NCBI GenBank assembly: GCA_009760855.2
Contig: WPIO01000138.1
Location: forward strand, 806,001-870,000
DNA length: 64,000 nt
Source of the DNA: Cristatella mucedo
Taxonomy: Eukaryota; Bryozoa; Phylactolaemata; Cristatellidae
Direction of reading: 5' to 3'
Within the stretch, counting starts at the first letter, position 1, and each line of letters opens with the position of its first letter. This document shows positions 1-10,796 of this stretch, piece after piece. Below the pieces are notes generated by a model. The model ran no database searches. It was not told the DNA's origin and was given only the letters and a program-made list of their open reading frames with translations. Both the position numbers and the translations under genes were made by a program.

Positions 1-2307
1 TTTTTGAGATCTGTTTGTGATGCAGGCCTTCTTGGTCTGCATTCAGACTCGACCGGCAGCCTCGATACTCTCACTGATGCGATGAAAATGACACTCAGGA
101 GTGCTCTTGACGAGCATGCTCCCGTTTGCTCTATCCGTTTTCAAAGTCGTCGAGATTGCTTTCAATTTTCAAAAGAAATTCTTAAAATGCGCCTTGGTAA
201 GCGCAGGCTGGAACGTCGTTTCAAGAAATCGGGGTCTGAGGCAGACCTAGTCAATTTTAAAGACTTCCTTCGAGTTTACACCCGAAAGCTTAAAAAAGCC
301 AGGGCTTCTTTTTTCATTAGAAAACTGAATTCCAGCCAGTCGGACACTAAACAGATTTATACGACAGTAAACCTTTTACTGGCCAATGCTGTGAGGTCTG
401 ACTTTCCAGATATTAAGGGCTCAGCCGAAACGTTTTCAGCCTTCTTTACTGAAAAAACTGTGCACGTTCGTGCCTCCATTAAGCCCCCTCCGACCAAATC
501 AATAGCCGTTCCTCAACCTGTGACCTTTCTTAGAAGGTTCTCCGATGTTTCTGCCTGTGATGTGGCTGCCTTAATAAGGTCTAGCAAAAAGAGCTCGTCT
601 CCTGAAGACCCTATACCTTCATCTCTGTGGTCTTCACTTACTTTCCAACTTAGCCCTGCCATAACCAAGATTTGTAATGCTTCTTTGGGAAAAGGGGTCG
701 TGCCCAAATCCTTCAAATCGGCAATCGTTAGACCTATTCTTAAAAAGCCTGGATTAGACACAGAGGTCCTAGCCATCTATCGTCCAGTTTCCCTTCTTCC
801 GTTCTTATCAAAGATTCTTGAAAAATTGTTGCTAAGCAGCTAGTTGAACATATTGAAAATAATGGAATGTCAGAAACATTTTAATCAGGTTTCAAGAGGT
901 AGCACTCTACTGAAACTGCTCTACTCCGTGTTAGCAGTGACATTCTACGTGGCAACGACGACGGGAATGTCACTGCCCTAGCTCTGCTAGATCTGTCTGC
1001 TGCCTTCGACACCATTGATCATGAAGTTCTGCTTGAACGATTGAGAACAACGATCGGTCTGGCAGACGAAGCACTGGCGTGGTTTAAATCATACTTGTCT
1101 GATCGTGTTCAATCCTTGTCGTGTGGGGCTCAGGTCTCAGGCATGAGAAGGGTCACCTGTGGAGTCCCTCAAGGGTCTGTACTTGGTCCGTTGCTGTTCT
1201 CTATTTATACACAACCTCTGGGAAAAGTGATTAAGGCCCATGGAATTGGATGTCACTTCTATGCTGACGATACTCAGTTGTATTTGTCGTTTAAACCGTC
1301 GGAATCTGCAGCAGCAACTGAGAAACTGAATGCTAGCCTTGCCGATATTCGATCCTGGATGTCGGAAAACTTCCTGAAATTGAATGACGATAAAACCGAA
1401 CTGCTTCTCATAGGACACCCTGAGCGTGTGGCTGGATTAAAAGGCTTCGCCGTTCTAATAGGTGATGCTACTGAGCGACCTTCACCACGTGCTCGTAATC
1501 TAGGTGTCGTGTTCGACAGCTGCCTCAATTTCAAAAGCTTCATTCAGAAGACTGCCTCGACAGCTAGCCATCACATCCGATCCCTCTCCGAGATTAGAAG
1601 CCGACTCCCACAGTGGCTTGTAAAAAATGTAACTAGCTCTTTAGTTCTGTCTCGGCTTGATTATTGTAATTCCCTTTTGGCTGGGCTACCAAAGAAAGCT
1701 ATAATGCCACTACAGCGGAATATGAAAATGGCTACAAGGCTGGTCTTCAAGTCCCAGCGGTTTGAGCACGTGTCACCTTTGCTGGAAGAGCTAGGATGGT
1801 TGCCGGTTGGGCAAAGGATACAGAGCAAAGTTCTTAGGCTGATCCACAAGGCCCGCCACGGCTTGGCTCCTTCGTACCTAGCTGAACCGCTGCATCAGTT
1901 TCAGCCTGTTGGCGGCCTCAGGTCATGTGTGGAAAATAAATTAGCTGTCCCATTCCTCCGCTTATAGACAGTTGGCGACAGATGCTTTGGCTCTGCAGGT
2001 CCTAGACTGTGGAACTCGCGTCCACAATTCTTACGCAACGACATCTACTCTCCGACTGCCGACTATGGCACATCTTTTTCAGCGGTCCTGAACTGCTACT
2101 TCCATGCTACTTTTTACCTCAACTGCTCTCCTAACTCTGCTATACTTCCCACTTTCTCTTAGTGGCGCGAGACGAAGTCTGTTAACTACCGAATGCGTAC
2201 CGAAATCCGTACGGCTGTGAGTGCGCTATACAAGACCCTCCTGAGTAACACCCACATGGTCTATATGACTTTGTGGGGTTACTGACGGAGATATATTACA
2301 TTACAAC
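1..2307 (+). mobile_element. CR1-like non-LTR retrotransposon, copy A1 (truncated by window start)
   Basis: The 3' part of a CR1/L2-like LINE. It covers the region between endonuclease and reverse transcriptase, the reverse transcriptase itself and a 3' end with a (TTACA)-type tail near 2290-2307. The same 3' tail occurs, inverted, at 52566 and 57635. The 5' part with the endonuclease lies outside the window. The element is dead: it has a 1-base deletion, in-frame stops and a damaged C-terminus. Family assignment rests on the RT motifs and the short repeat tail. Confidence 0.9.
4..1967 (+). pseudogene. Reverse transcriptase ORF of LINE copy A1, frameshifted and interrupted
   Basis: Frame 4-843 codes for the linker and the start of the RT, with the fingers motif RPVSLLPFLSKILEK near 781-828. 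Compared with copy A2, one A is missing from the A-run near 828, so the frame shifts and stops at 843. The next frame has TAA at 882-884 and TAG at 900-902, then runs on. From 1041 to 1967 it codes for the palm: GVPQGSVLGPLLF near 1160-1198, the catalytic YADD at 1260-1271, then the thumb region with SRLDYCNSLLAGLP. It ends at a TAG where copy A2 has a Lys codon. The element would have needed this enzyme for target-primed reverse transcription; this copy cannot make it. Confidence 0.88.
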
Positions 2308-3650
2308 AGCAAGCATCTTCTGTCGAGCGTCATGAATTTGTACCATGCAGGCAGGTGGTGCACGTACTTCATCCGACCCTACGTCCATCATCTTTTATTC
2401 ACTGTGACACAGTTTAGGACGTCCGCAAGCTCACACGACATAATTTTTGTCTCGCATTGAGTAACTGTCTATCAAATTATGAGAAGAAATTGCATTCACC
2501 GCGAGGCTAGATGGCTGACCTAACAAGGCCTAATGAGGCAGCTATTGGGGCTGTGAAAGTCATTTTCCATGAAAGAGATGACAAATAACAGTAATTACCA
2601 GCACAAGAATCGACAACCCAAAATGCGACAGCATACAAAGCAGCCCATGACGGTTAAATTGAACACTGACGCTTTAACGATGGCTCGTTGGGGAGCCTGT
2701 TTGCATCACCAACGGCGGTGACGAGAGCATTCGTATGGAAATGTGCATATCATTATGCGAAAAAACCCGCAACGGCGAGCAGAGCGGCTCAAATGATCGC
2801 ATTCTTTTAGAGTACCTTGACACCCTCATCCTTTCTAGGCTTTAGCTGCGTTGGTTTGCTTACAAGTCTCACTGTACGTTACGTCGTTGGGATAATCATG
2901 TCCAAGTAAGCTGTGCTTCAACTACAACGGGCTTTGTTGGCCACGTGCTTAATAATCTTGCATTGAAGGCCTTAACACTCGCAATTAAACTTAACGGTCG
3001 CCTTTCCTATAAGCCGCACGTCGTTATCGTGCTCAATATTGCTTACATATCATTGCAGCGGGAAGGTGGGAATTTATCTGACAGATACATTTGGCACTCA
3101 ACATTACCATATTACAAAGTCCAACGCTTGAAGGCTTTACTGAATTTCTAGGGAAAGACCTTTCCGCGTCTTGGCAAGTATTCACGCCCGCTTTACAGAC
3201 TAGTCGTACGTATCGGTGTGGTTCCAGGTTACACGCCATATACGTAATATGACGGCGAAAATATAACTTATCAGAAGGTAATGGATGCATAGCTTTCGGT
3301 TAGGTATGCTTTTCTGCTTGTATTGAGTCGAGCGCATGCACAGGCTGGATGGGATGAGACGCAACTGCATCGATTCACAATGTGGCCGTCGGCTACCTGA
3401 CACGGCAAGTGCACGCTTTTTAAGAAAATGAACAGGAGAGATACACGAATCTAGTTCAAATACTGATCGGGTGCATCATTAGCTCAGACGTGAGCGATAG
3501 TTTTTCGTTTGAAACGAGTCTATTACTGGATGATTGCAGGATGTAGCTGCAGCATTTACCAGCCCAGGCCAGAGGTTCAAAGCGTCTTTGAACCCAAATC
3601 AGTCGTTTAGGCGTGCTGCCCGGTGCCTATATGCATGGTAGACATTGCCG

Positions 3651-3814
3651 TATATAGCTTTAAAAACGTCGGAAATGAAGATCTTTCCTGGAATGTTATT
3701 CTGGAGCGACAGTGTGCACATGTGTAGTGAAAGCGTCCACCCGTATACTGAGTACTACGTAGACTGCAATTAGAGCCAAGCATTACTACTGTCAAACGTG
3801 GAATTCTAGCCAAG
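3651..3814 (+). promoter_or_regulatory. TATA-like box and non-coding first exon of peptide gene copy P1
   Basis: A TATATA box lies at 3651-3656. The 5' exon would begin some 30 bases downstream and end at CCAAG 3814, before a GTGAAC donor. The donor position matches those in units 2 and 3. The first intron would run 3815-4412 and end in a TTTTAG acceptor. The start of transcription is inferred only from the TATA box. Confidence 0.45.
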
Positions 3815-4412
3815 GTGAACGGCGCCATCGGTTAAAGCCCTGGTGTAGTCACTGAGCTGCTTAGTTGAATTTCTATATACCCTCCGCAATGGCTAGTAGC
3901 CTCAGAGCTGTGATAAGGTCCGCTAGGTACGGAAGACATTTCATGTTGCCAAGTAATCCTTCAAGAAAACTACAGCAAGCTCCTCAAGCAACGTCACTTC
4001 ATTACCTGGCCATCAGATAATTCCTCGAAATTAGCTTTCTTTTGATTGTGATAATACTTTTCCATAATCTTAAGATTGGATGTAAACTAATCAAGGTAAC
4101 TTAAACTAAAACAAAATTGTTTCAGTGTGCTGTTCCTTGACGGTTACTCAAGCGGTTCTCTGGGATCGGCGATGGAGGCCAAGTCTAAATCGAGTATGAT
4201 CGGAATGGTCGTCTTTTAGTTTTATCACGTTACCGCAAAAATGTATTACCTGTGCTTCCTCACAAACTTGAAGCGCCGTGACCGGCCGTTTAATCGTTGC
4301 GTCTGGGATTCACGTGGATCGAAAAATCGAACCCGTCAGGCTGTTAATGCAATTACCACTTTGACAGCTTGGCGGCCGCAAATGGTCTTCATTTATCGTG
4401 AAATACTTTTAG

Positions 4413-4968
4413 AACAATGAAGACTCTCGTGTATTCCCACGCCGTATGTGTAATGGAGGACCAGGTGTCGGCAGGTGTCAGTAAAGCTGTCCTCTGTCAA
4501 TCTTTGATGATCCCTTAGAGAAGCTTGACTAATCGACTGGCACCGGCGAGATTGTTTTAGCGAAGCTAGCAAAACGTTTAAGGATCTAAAAACTTACGGA
4601 AACTCAATTCAAACCTAATTATAAAATATTTGTAAGGCTCGCCATGTTGCCAAAACCTTCAGCTCGTCATCTGGGATTCAGTGTTTAGAGGAACCGCGTG
4701 ACCACAGCACTGAGGTGGAAAATGAAGTTGAACGGGTTTTCAGAGGTAATGCCCTCTATTGCTACACTAGTTACAATGCCTATTGCTCTCTTCGTCTTAA
4801 GTAGATTCCCGTGGTTCCTAACAGATCAGCTCATATAACATCGCTCTTTGCCCCGTTTCAGAACACGATGAAGCGAAGAGTAGTTTTTGGTCGGAACTAC
4901 TAACGGTTGTTTTCACGAAAGCTCCAGTTACACTCAAGGCAGCACAAGCAGTTAGTTCAGCAATTTAA
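4413..4968 (+). pseudogene. Secreted peptide family, copy P1 (decaying)
   Basis: Exon 2 is 4413-4476, with ATG at 4417. The 20 codons of the signal peptide hold Glu, Asp, Gln and His where copy P2 is hydrophobic, so secretion is doubtful. Its donor is GTCAGT rather than GTAAGT. Exon 3 is 4682-4745 (64 bp, acceptor GGGATTCAG) and codes for an acidic pro-segment containing STEVENEVERVF, with donor GTAATG. Exon 4 is 4862-4968 (acceptor GTTTCAG). It starts with the linker EHDEAKS, in which the Lys-Arg site has become Lys-Ser, and continues with 28 mostly hydrophobic or amphipathic residues to TAA. Introns 1, 2 and 3 are 598, 205 and 116 bp. The frame is open throughout, but the signal peptide, donor and cleavage site all look damaged. 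Confidence 0.6.
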
Positions 4969-6244
4969 GAATAGACGGCAGAACCGTAACGGATGTGAGT
5001 GCGAAGCGGATTAAATTATTTGCTTGACTCTAATGGGCTATTCATCGAAATACAGTGTAGTGAGTGAATTCAGATTCCACGTTTGTATCGCTTTTTCGCA
5101 CGGTATTTTGACCGACCTACCAAGGCCTAATGGCGCAGCATTTTCGTCTAGGAAAGCCATTTTCCGTGATAGAGATGCTAATTAGCGATGATTACCATCA
5201 CGAGAACAGACAACTCAACATGCGACAGCATACAAAGCTGCCCAAGAGGGTTAAATTGAATACTGATGCTTTATGGGAGGCACCCCAGTTAGGCTGTCTG
5301 CATCACCACCGGCGGTGACCTAAGTATTTAGACGGAAATATGCATGTGATTACACGAAAAAACCCGCAACAGAGAGATGAGTGGCTCCAATGATCGCAAT
5401 TTTCAAGAATACCTTGACACCTACACCCTATCCAGGCTTTCGCCGAGTCGGCTCGCTTACAAGTCTCGCAGGACGTTACGTCATTGTATAATTCATGTCT
5501 AAGGAAGCTTTGCTTCAACTGAAATGGGCCTAGCTGGCAAGTTGCATCGCACTGCATTACTGAAGGACTGGATACTCGCAATCTAATTCAACGGTGACGT
5601 TTTCTTCAACCCGCTTGTCGCTGTCGTACTTTAATCGGTTAATTAGTATTTCAGCTGGTAAGCGACAATTTTCCTGATAGATAAAGTTTGCCCTTAACAC
5701 TAACATGTTTCAAAGTCCGATGCTCAAGCGCTTTACTGACTTTTAAGAACGGACATTTCTGATTTTTGGCAACTATACACGCCCGCTTCACAGACTCGTC
5801 GTATGTATAGGTGCGGTTCCTGGTTAAATGGCGTGGACATAATATGACGGCAAAAACATCACGTTACCGAAAGTGAACGACGCATAACTTTCTGTTCGGA
5901 ATTACCTTTCTGCTAAGATTAAGTCGACCGCATGCACAGGCTGCATGGGATGAGAGGCAACTGCACCGGTTCACGAAACGGCCGTCGCCTACGTGACACA
6001 GTGCCTGCGCCCGTTTAACGAAATGGAACACGAGGGATACACGAATCTAGATCAACTACTGATCGAGCACATTAATTATTCTTCCTCGAGCGATAATCGG
6101 CCATATGAAACTATTCCGTTACTGGATGATTGCAGGATTGGGTGTGGCATTTACCAGAGCTGGCCAGCGTCTCGAAGCGTCTTGGTAAATGAATCATCGC
6201 TCAGACGTGCCGCCCGGTGTTGATATGCACGGTAGACTATGCCG

Positions 6245-6408
6245 TATATAGCTGTAGAAATCTCGGAACTCAAGATCTTTCCTGGCATGTTACCATATAG
6301 CAAAGGTTTTCACGAAGGTATTGAAAGCGTCCACCCGTATATTTGGAACTACATAAACTGCAACTTTAGAGCAGCATTACTACTGTAAACCTTGCGATTC
6401 CAGCCAAG
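6245..6408 (+). promoter_or_regulatory. TATA-like box and non-coding first exon of peptide gene P2
   Basis: TATATA is at 6245-6250. The exon ends CCAGCCAAG at 6408, followed by a good GTGAGT donor. The first intron, 6409-7005 (597 bp), ends TATTTTTAG one triplet before the ATG of the signal exon. Its length is within one base of the same intron in copy P1, which supports the model. Confidence 0.5.
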
Positions 6409-7005
6409 GTGAGTTGCCCTATCGGTCGAACCCCTGGTAAAGTCACTAAGCTTGTGATTCGGATTTTTCTTCTGCCTTCCGTATGGGCTAGTAGCCTCGT
6501 AGCTGTGATACGGTTAGCTATGTACAGAAGAGACTTAAATTAGCCGACCGATCCTACGAGAACTATTCGGCAGGTTCGTCAATAAACCTTTCTTTATAAT
6601 CTGGCCATCAGATACTAGGTCAAAATTAGATTTTCGTGATTGCCCCAATGGTCCCGCAGCTTTGAGAATGCACGTAAATTCATCGAGGCAACTTATCCTT
6701 AGACAAAAGCGTTTAGGTGTGCTTACCTTTGGAGCTTAGTCAGGCGCGTCTCTGGGATTGGCCATGGAGCCGAGTTTCTAAATCAATTTGATCGAAATGG
6801 TCGTTTTTCAGTTTCATACCATTCTCGCAAAAACCTATTACCTCTGCTTTTTTACCAACTTGTAGCACCGTGAGTTGTCATTTAACCGTAGCGCCTGCGA
6901 TTCACCTTATACTAAATAATTAAACCAGGCCGCCTAATAAATCAATTACCGCTTCTTTAGCTTTGCTGGCACAAATGTTCTTAATTTATTGGGAACTATT
7001 TTTAG

Positions 7006-7513
7006 AAAATGAAGACAGTCGCATTCACCCTCGTCTTATGTTTGATGGTGTACCTGGCGGCGGCAGGCGTAAGTAAAGCCGTGCTTTGTTAAACTACGTG
7101 GATCCATTTTGGAAAGCTAACCACTTGACAGCTTACGGCAAGCTTTTCTTAGAGCGACTAGCCAAACGTTAATGAATCTGAAAACAAACGCTAACTTACT
7201 ATTTGCTTAATTATTAAGTAATTGTGATGCACGACATGTCGCTTCGAGTTTCGGCACATCATCTGGGTTTCAGCCTTTAGAAGACACGTCTGATCTAAGC
7301 TCTGACGTGGAAACCAGAGTTGAAAAGGTTTTCAGAGGTAATTCCCTCGATTGCTGTACTAGTTACACTGCCTTTTGCTCTCTTCGTCTTAAGTAAATTC
7401 TCAATACTTCCTAATAGATCACCTCTTATGATCTCGTTCTTTTCTTCGTTTTAGAATACTATGAAACGAAGAGGAATTTTTTTGCGGACATAATCCGCCA
7501 ACTTAGCGGGTAG
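7006..7513 (+). CDS. Secreted peptide precursor P2 (3 coding exons, new family)
   Basis: Exon 2, 7006-7068, has ATG at 7009 and codes for 20 residues: MKT, then the hydrophobic core VAFTLVLCLMVYL and a small-residue AAAG end, a typical cleavable signal. Donor GTAAGT is at 7069. Exon 3, 7274-7337 (64 bp, acceptor GGGTTTCAG), codes for an acidic pro-segment (EDTSDLSSDVE). Donor GTAATT is at 7338. Exon 4, 7455-7513 (acceptor CGTTTTAG), codes for the linker EYYETKR with its Lys-Arg site, then a 12-residue peptide starting NFFADII and a TAG. Total 60 aa. Compared with P1, exon 4 lacks about 30 bp before the stop, so the mature peptide may be shortened. A candidate AATAAA is at 7716-7721. If intron 3 is kept, the frame instead runs to TAA at 7394 and adds a CC..C tail. 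The role is unknown; a defence or signalling peptide is inference from layout. Confidence 0.6.
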
Positions 7514-8518
7514 GCCGAGCGGTTTTTTCAGCAATTTCAAAATGGACGGCAGCACCGTAATGCAATTGGGTGTGGAGCGCATGAAAGTATTTGCTTGACT
7601 CTAATTGACTACTCATCGAAATATACTGTCGTCAGCGAATTAAGATTCTACTTTTGCAATGCTTTTCGCACGGTACTGACCCGCTTTGCTATAACTGACA
7701 CATTTTAAGAACGCGAATAAACCTTCTGAAAGTCACTATGGTTTTCTGGAATGACACTTGTTGACGAATGCAGGGTAGTCAGGATTCAGGAGCTATCCAA
7801 ATCAGTTTTATCAATGTGCTTCATAGTCTTCTACTGATTGTCTAAACACTCGCAATTAAACTTAACGGTCACCTTTTCTTTAAGCCGCTCGTCGCTATCG
7901 TGCTTAATATGGTTCCCATAGCATTGCAGCTAGAAGGTTGAAATTTACCTGACAGATACATTTGGCACTCAACATTACCATATTACAAAGTCCAACGCTT
8001 GAACGCTTTACTGAATTTCTAGGGAAAGACCTTTCCGCGTCTTGGTAAGTATTCATGCCAGCTTTACAGACTAGTCGTACGTATTGGTGTGGTTCCAGGT
8101 TACACGCCTTATACGTATAACGACGGCAAAAATATAACTTATCAGAAGGTAATGGACGTACAGCTTTCGGTTAGGTATGCTTTTCTGCTCGTATTAAGTC
8201 GAGCGCATGCACAGGCTGGGTGGGATGAGACGCAACTGCATTGATTCACAATATGGCCGTCGACTACCTGACACGGAAGTGCACGCTTTTTACGAAATTG
8301 AGCAGGAGAGACAAGACTCTAGTTTAAATACTGATCGAGTGCGTCATTAGCCCCGACGCGAGCGATAGTTTGTCGTTTGAAACGAGTCTATTACCGGATG
8401 ATTGCACGATTTAGCAGTAATATTTACCTGCCCTGGCCGGAGTTTCAAAGCGTCTTTGAACATGAATCATTCGGTTAGACGTTCTGCCCGGTGCTTACAT
8501 GTACGGTAGACATCGCCG

Positions 8519-8681
8519 TATATAGCTTTACAAATGTCGGAACTGAAGATCTTTCCTGAAATGTTATCCTGGAGTGACAGTGTGCGCATGTGTATTGAAC
8601 GCGTCCACCAGTATATTGAGTACTACGTAGGCTGCAATTAGAGCAAGCATTACTACTGTCAAACTTACAATTCCAGCCAAG
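8519..8681 (+). promoter_or_regulatory. Orphan promoter and first exon (third tandem unit)
   Basis: TATATA is at 8519-8524 and the exon ends CCAGCCAAG at 8681 before a perfect GTAAGT donor, matching units 1 and 2. The unit ends at 8911, before the signal exon should appear, so nothing is left to splice to. It is a promoter relic, unless it drives sequence further downstream. Confidence 0.4.
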
Positions 8682-8911
8682 GTAAGTGGCGCTATCGGTC
8701 ACATCCCTGGTGTAGTCACTGAGCTGCTTAGTTGAATTTGTTTCTGCCTTCCGCCAAGGCTAGTAGCCTCATAGCTGTGATAGGGTCCGCTAGGTACGGA
8801 AGACCCTTTATGCTTCCTAGTAATCCTATAAGAAAAATAGAGCAAGCTCTTTGAGCAACGTATCTTTATCATCTGGCCATCAGATATCGGCTCAAAATTA
8901 GCTTTATTTTG

Positions 8912-8976
8912 GGTTACCGGCCTGTGTCCATGCTACATCACAGGCTCATCAGAGGAGCCGGCATACGCTCAAACTA
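8912..8976 (-). mobile_element. Fragment of the same LTR as at 10517-10796
   Basis: About 65 bases match the end of the full LTRs at 10517-10796 and 49732-50011 with a single visible difference (GCATACGCTC for GCATACACTC). It sits exactly where the third tandem unit is cut off. Confidence 0.75.
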
Positions 8977-9399
8977 CACAAAAGCTAAGCTAAGCCGCGA
9001 TAATTACCATTGATGTCGCGTCCATGACACGACATAAATTACATCCACTGCCCATTTAGCTGGCCCTGCAATCCCACCAGTCGCCTCTACAAATTTCTTC
9101 CACTTTAGTGTACAGCTCACGACTGAAATCAGCATTATTTCTCAAAACTTGTTAACAAAGCTAAGGGCTGTGCTTGTTTGCCGCGTTCGAAACTTTTGAT
9201 GCTCAGGCAACAATTTAGTGGGAAATTATGGCCTAGGCAACATATCATTTAGCTTGTTAAGATTATTTCCATATTTGTAATTAGAACTAGTCGAGATCGC
9301 ACAACACTTAGTCCATTGACACATCATACATGTTTTACAGTTTACGGTTTACCGATTTAAGATGTAAAATATTTCCGACGCATTTTACTATCCGGATAC
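8977..9399. other. No recognisable feature
   Basis: AT-rich sequence with no long frame, no repeat shared with the rest of the window that I could see, and no splice-flanked exon candidate. Confidence 0.5.
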
Positions 9400-10030
9400 T
9401 ACTAAAAATAAAGAGCTACTCTTTTCGCATTCAGAAAACGCAGTGAACGTGATCGACCACTGAATTACTAAGACACAATGTGCACTGAAATTGGTTAACG
9501 TCGCTGTTAAACCCTGGTTATATATTCTACTCCCCACGAGGTGCATTTATGAAGAAAAACCTCACAAGCGTTCTTTATATCCAATTTTCATTGTCCAAGC
9601 CGTAAATTGTTAAGAGCTTAGCCCGTTCGACCTCGATCTCATCGAGCCACACCAGGCTAAAGGCATGAAACCGTGTCGTTGAGTTAAAGAGTCGCTAACA
9701 TTTGAGAAACAGTTAAAGTCTGAAACTTTTTGTCTGTGACCCTTATTGTGATGGCGAAGCTCTAGAAACGCCATATAAAATTAAATGTTCAGGACGATAT
9801 TGCTCTCCGTGATATTATATTATTCTTAACCTGCTTTAAAATTGTGCCAACGCAATTCTATTTTAGTCTTAGCCTAACATGCCTGCTTCGTAATGGGCTT
9901 TAAACTATTAGGATCCTAGACTTTAAGTAAACCTCATCATTATGAGCCAGTAAAGTATAAACTAAACTTAAAAAGTTCAATTTTCACATTTGGTCATATC
10001 TGTGCCATAATTTCCCGCTTCGACAATCAG

Positions 10031-10153
10031 ATTTGTCAATGCTGACGACAATGAACAAGTGTCAAAGCTCAACAATTGTGCTCTATCGTCTGCATCCTTT
10101 TGTAGGAGTGATATCATCACATATTGGGCCATCTTCAACCTGTGAACAAACAA
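10031..10153 (+). CDS. Possible signal-bearing exon, D2 copy A (hypothetical)
   Basis: An acceptor (CGACAATCAG) precedes 10031, a GTAACA donor follows 10153, and both positions are kept in copies B and C. The frame from ATG 10039 is open for 38 codons and has a moderately hydrophobic middle (STIVLYRLHPFVGV). In copy C the same frame has a much better signal core but no ATG. No partner exon was found, so this is a candidate only. The minus strand here is also open and shows a conserved SLSSAL-NLI stretch in all three copies, so the coding strand is not settled. Confidence 0.25.
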
Positions 10154-10516
10154 GTAACACTACTACAATTTTTGTAATTTTCCCGTTGGTGGAGAAAGCA
10201 CCTTTTTGTGTAGGCGGTTGATGCGACACGGAATGGCGACTTACGTCAATCTCAGAGTGTCGCTTTGTTTATCACAGACACTGAGCTTTTTCATCCGACC
10301 AAATCGTTCTCTCAAGCCATATGTGCCTAGTTTTTATTCAAACTTTACGCGCCAAAATGCAATAAAAAGCCTTAGGAATCTGTGTAAACCGGTACACTCT
10401 CTTAAAAGGTGCTAGTAACCTACAGCTCTGTCAAGCTTGTTAGTCCCATTGCTTAGCATCATGCTTACATATACCCATTTATTTGTCCTCGCTCCTTATA
10501 ATTTGTCTAAACACAC

Positions 10517-10796
10517 TGTTGTTTGGCATACAGAACGCTGGCCCAGAACAATGCCAACGGTTTATTGTAAAGGGCACGAAGCAGCAAGACGCACGACTGC
10601 CTTCGCCCCCTTCTCACACTAGAGTCTCCTTCCACTCCTCCAGTCCCCTGGTTGACCCCGATGATTAATCGAGGACCACAACTGTGCAGTGGCCGACCCT
10701 GGTGGTGAATCCAACATCCGGCCACCAGCGGTTACCGGCCTGTGTCCATGCTACATCACAGGCTCATCAGAGGAGCCGGCATACACTCAAACTACA
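10517..10796 (-). mobile_element. Solo LTR, 280 bp, with 5-bp target duplication
   Basis: Read on the minus strand it starts TGTAGTTTGAGTG and ends CCAAACAACA, with AATAAA about 50 bases before the end as expected of an R/U5 polyadenylation site. It is flanked by CACAC at 10512-10516 and 10797-10801, the direct target duplication of an LTR-element insertion. No internal coding region is present, so it is a solo LTR left by recombination between the two ends. Confidence 0.85.

Larger units (their letters stand above)
2516..8911 (+). repeat. Tandem array of ~2.6 kb units carrying peptide genes (three units)
   Basis: Unit 1 runs from about 2516 to 5112, unit 2 from about 5113 to 7700, and a partial unit 3 from about 7845 to 8911. 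The spacing of landmarks is constant: the TATA-like box is at 3651 and 6245, the signal exon ATG at 4417 and 7009, and the propeptide exon at 4682 and 7274, always 2592-2594 bp apart. Unit 3 is much closer to unit 1 than unit 2 is, as seen in the stretch around 3090-3240 versus 7970-8110. It breaks off before its coding exons, at an LTR fragment. 2516-3640 and 5113-6240 hold no coding sequence that I can recognise. Confidence 0.85.

Noticed and set aside
882-902. A ciliate-like genetic code (TAA/TAG read as Gln) to explain stops in the LINE frames
   Set aside because: Other stops in the same elements replace Lys (near 1965) or Trp (36515-36513), so ordinary decay explains them, and the rest of the window looks like an animal genome with standard stops in the peptide genes.
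3607-3828. Minus-strand frames with CSLRSTQYTGGR and CAHC motifs (also 8475-8702)
   Set aside because: They are antisense to the promoter and first-exon region of the tandem units; unit 2 does not keep the frame open.
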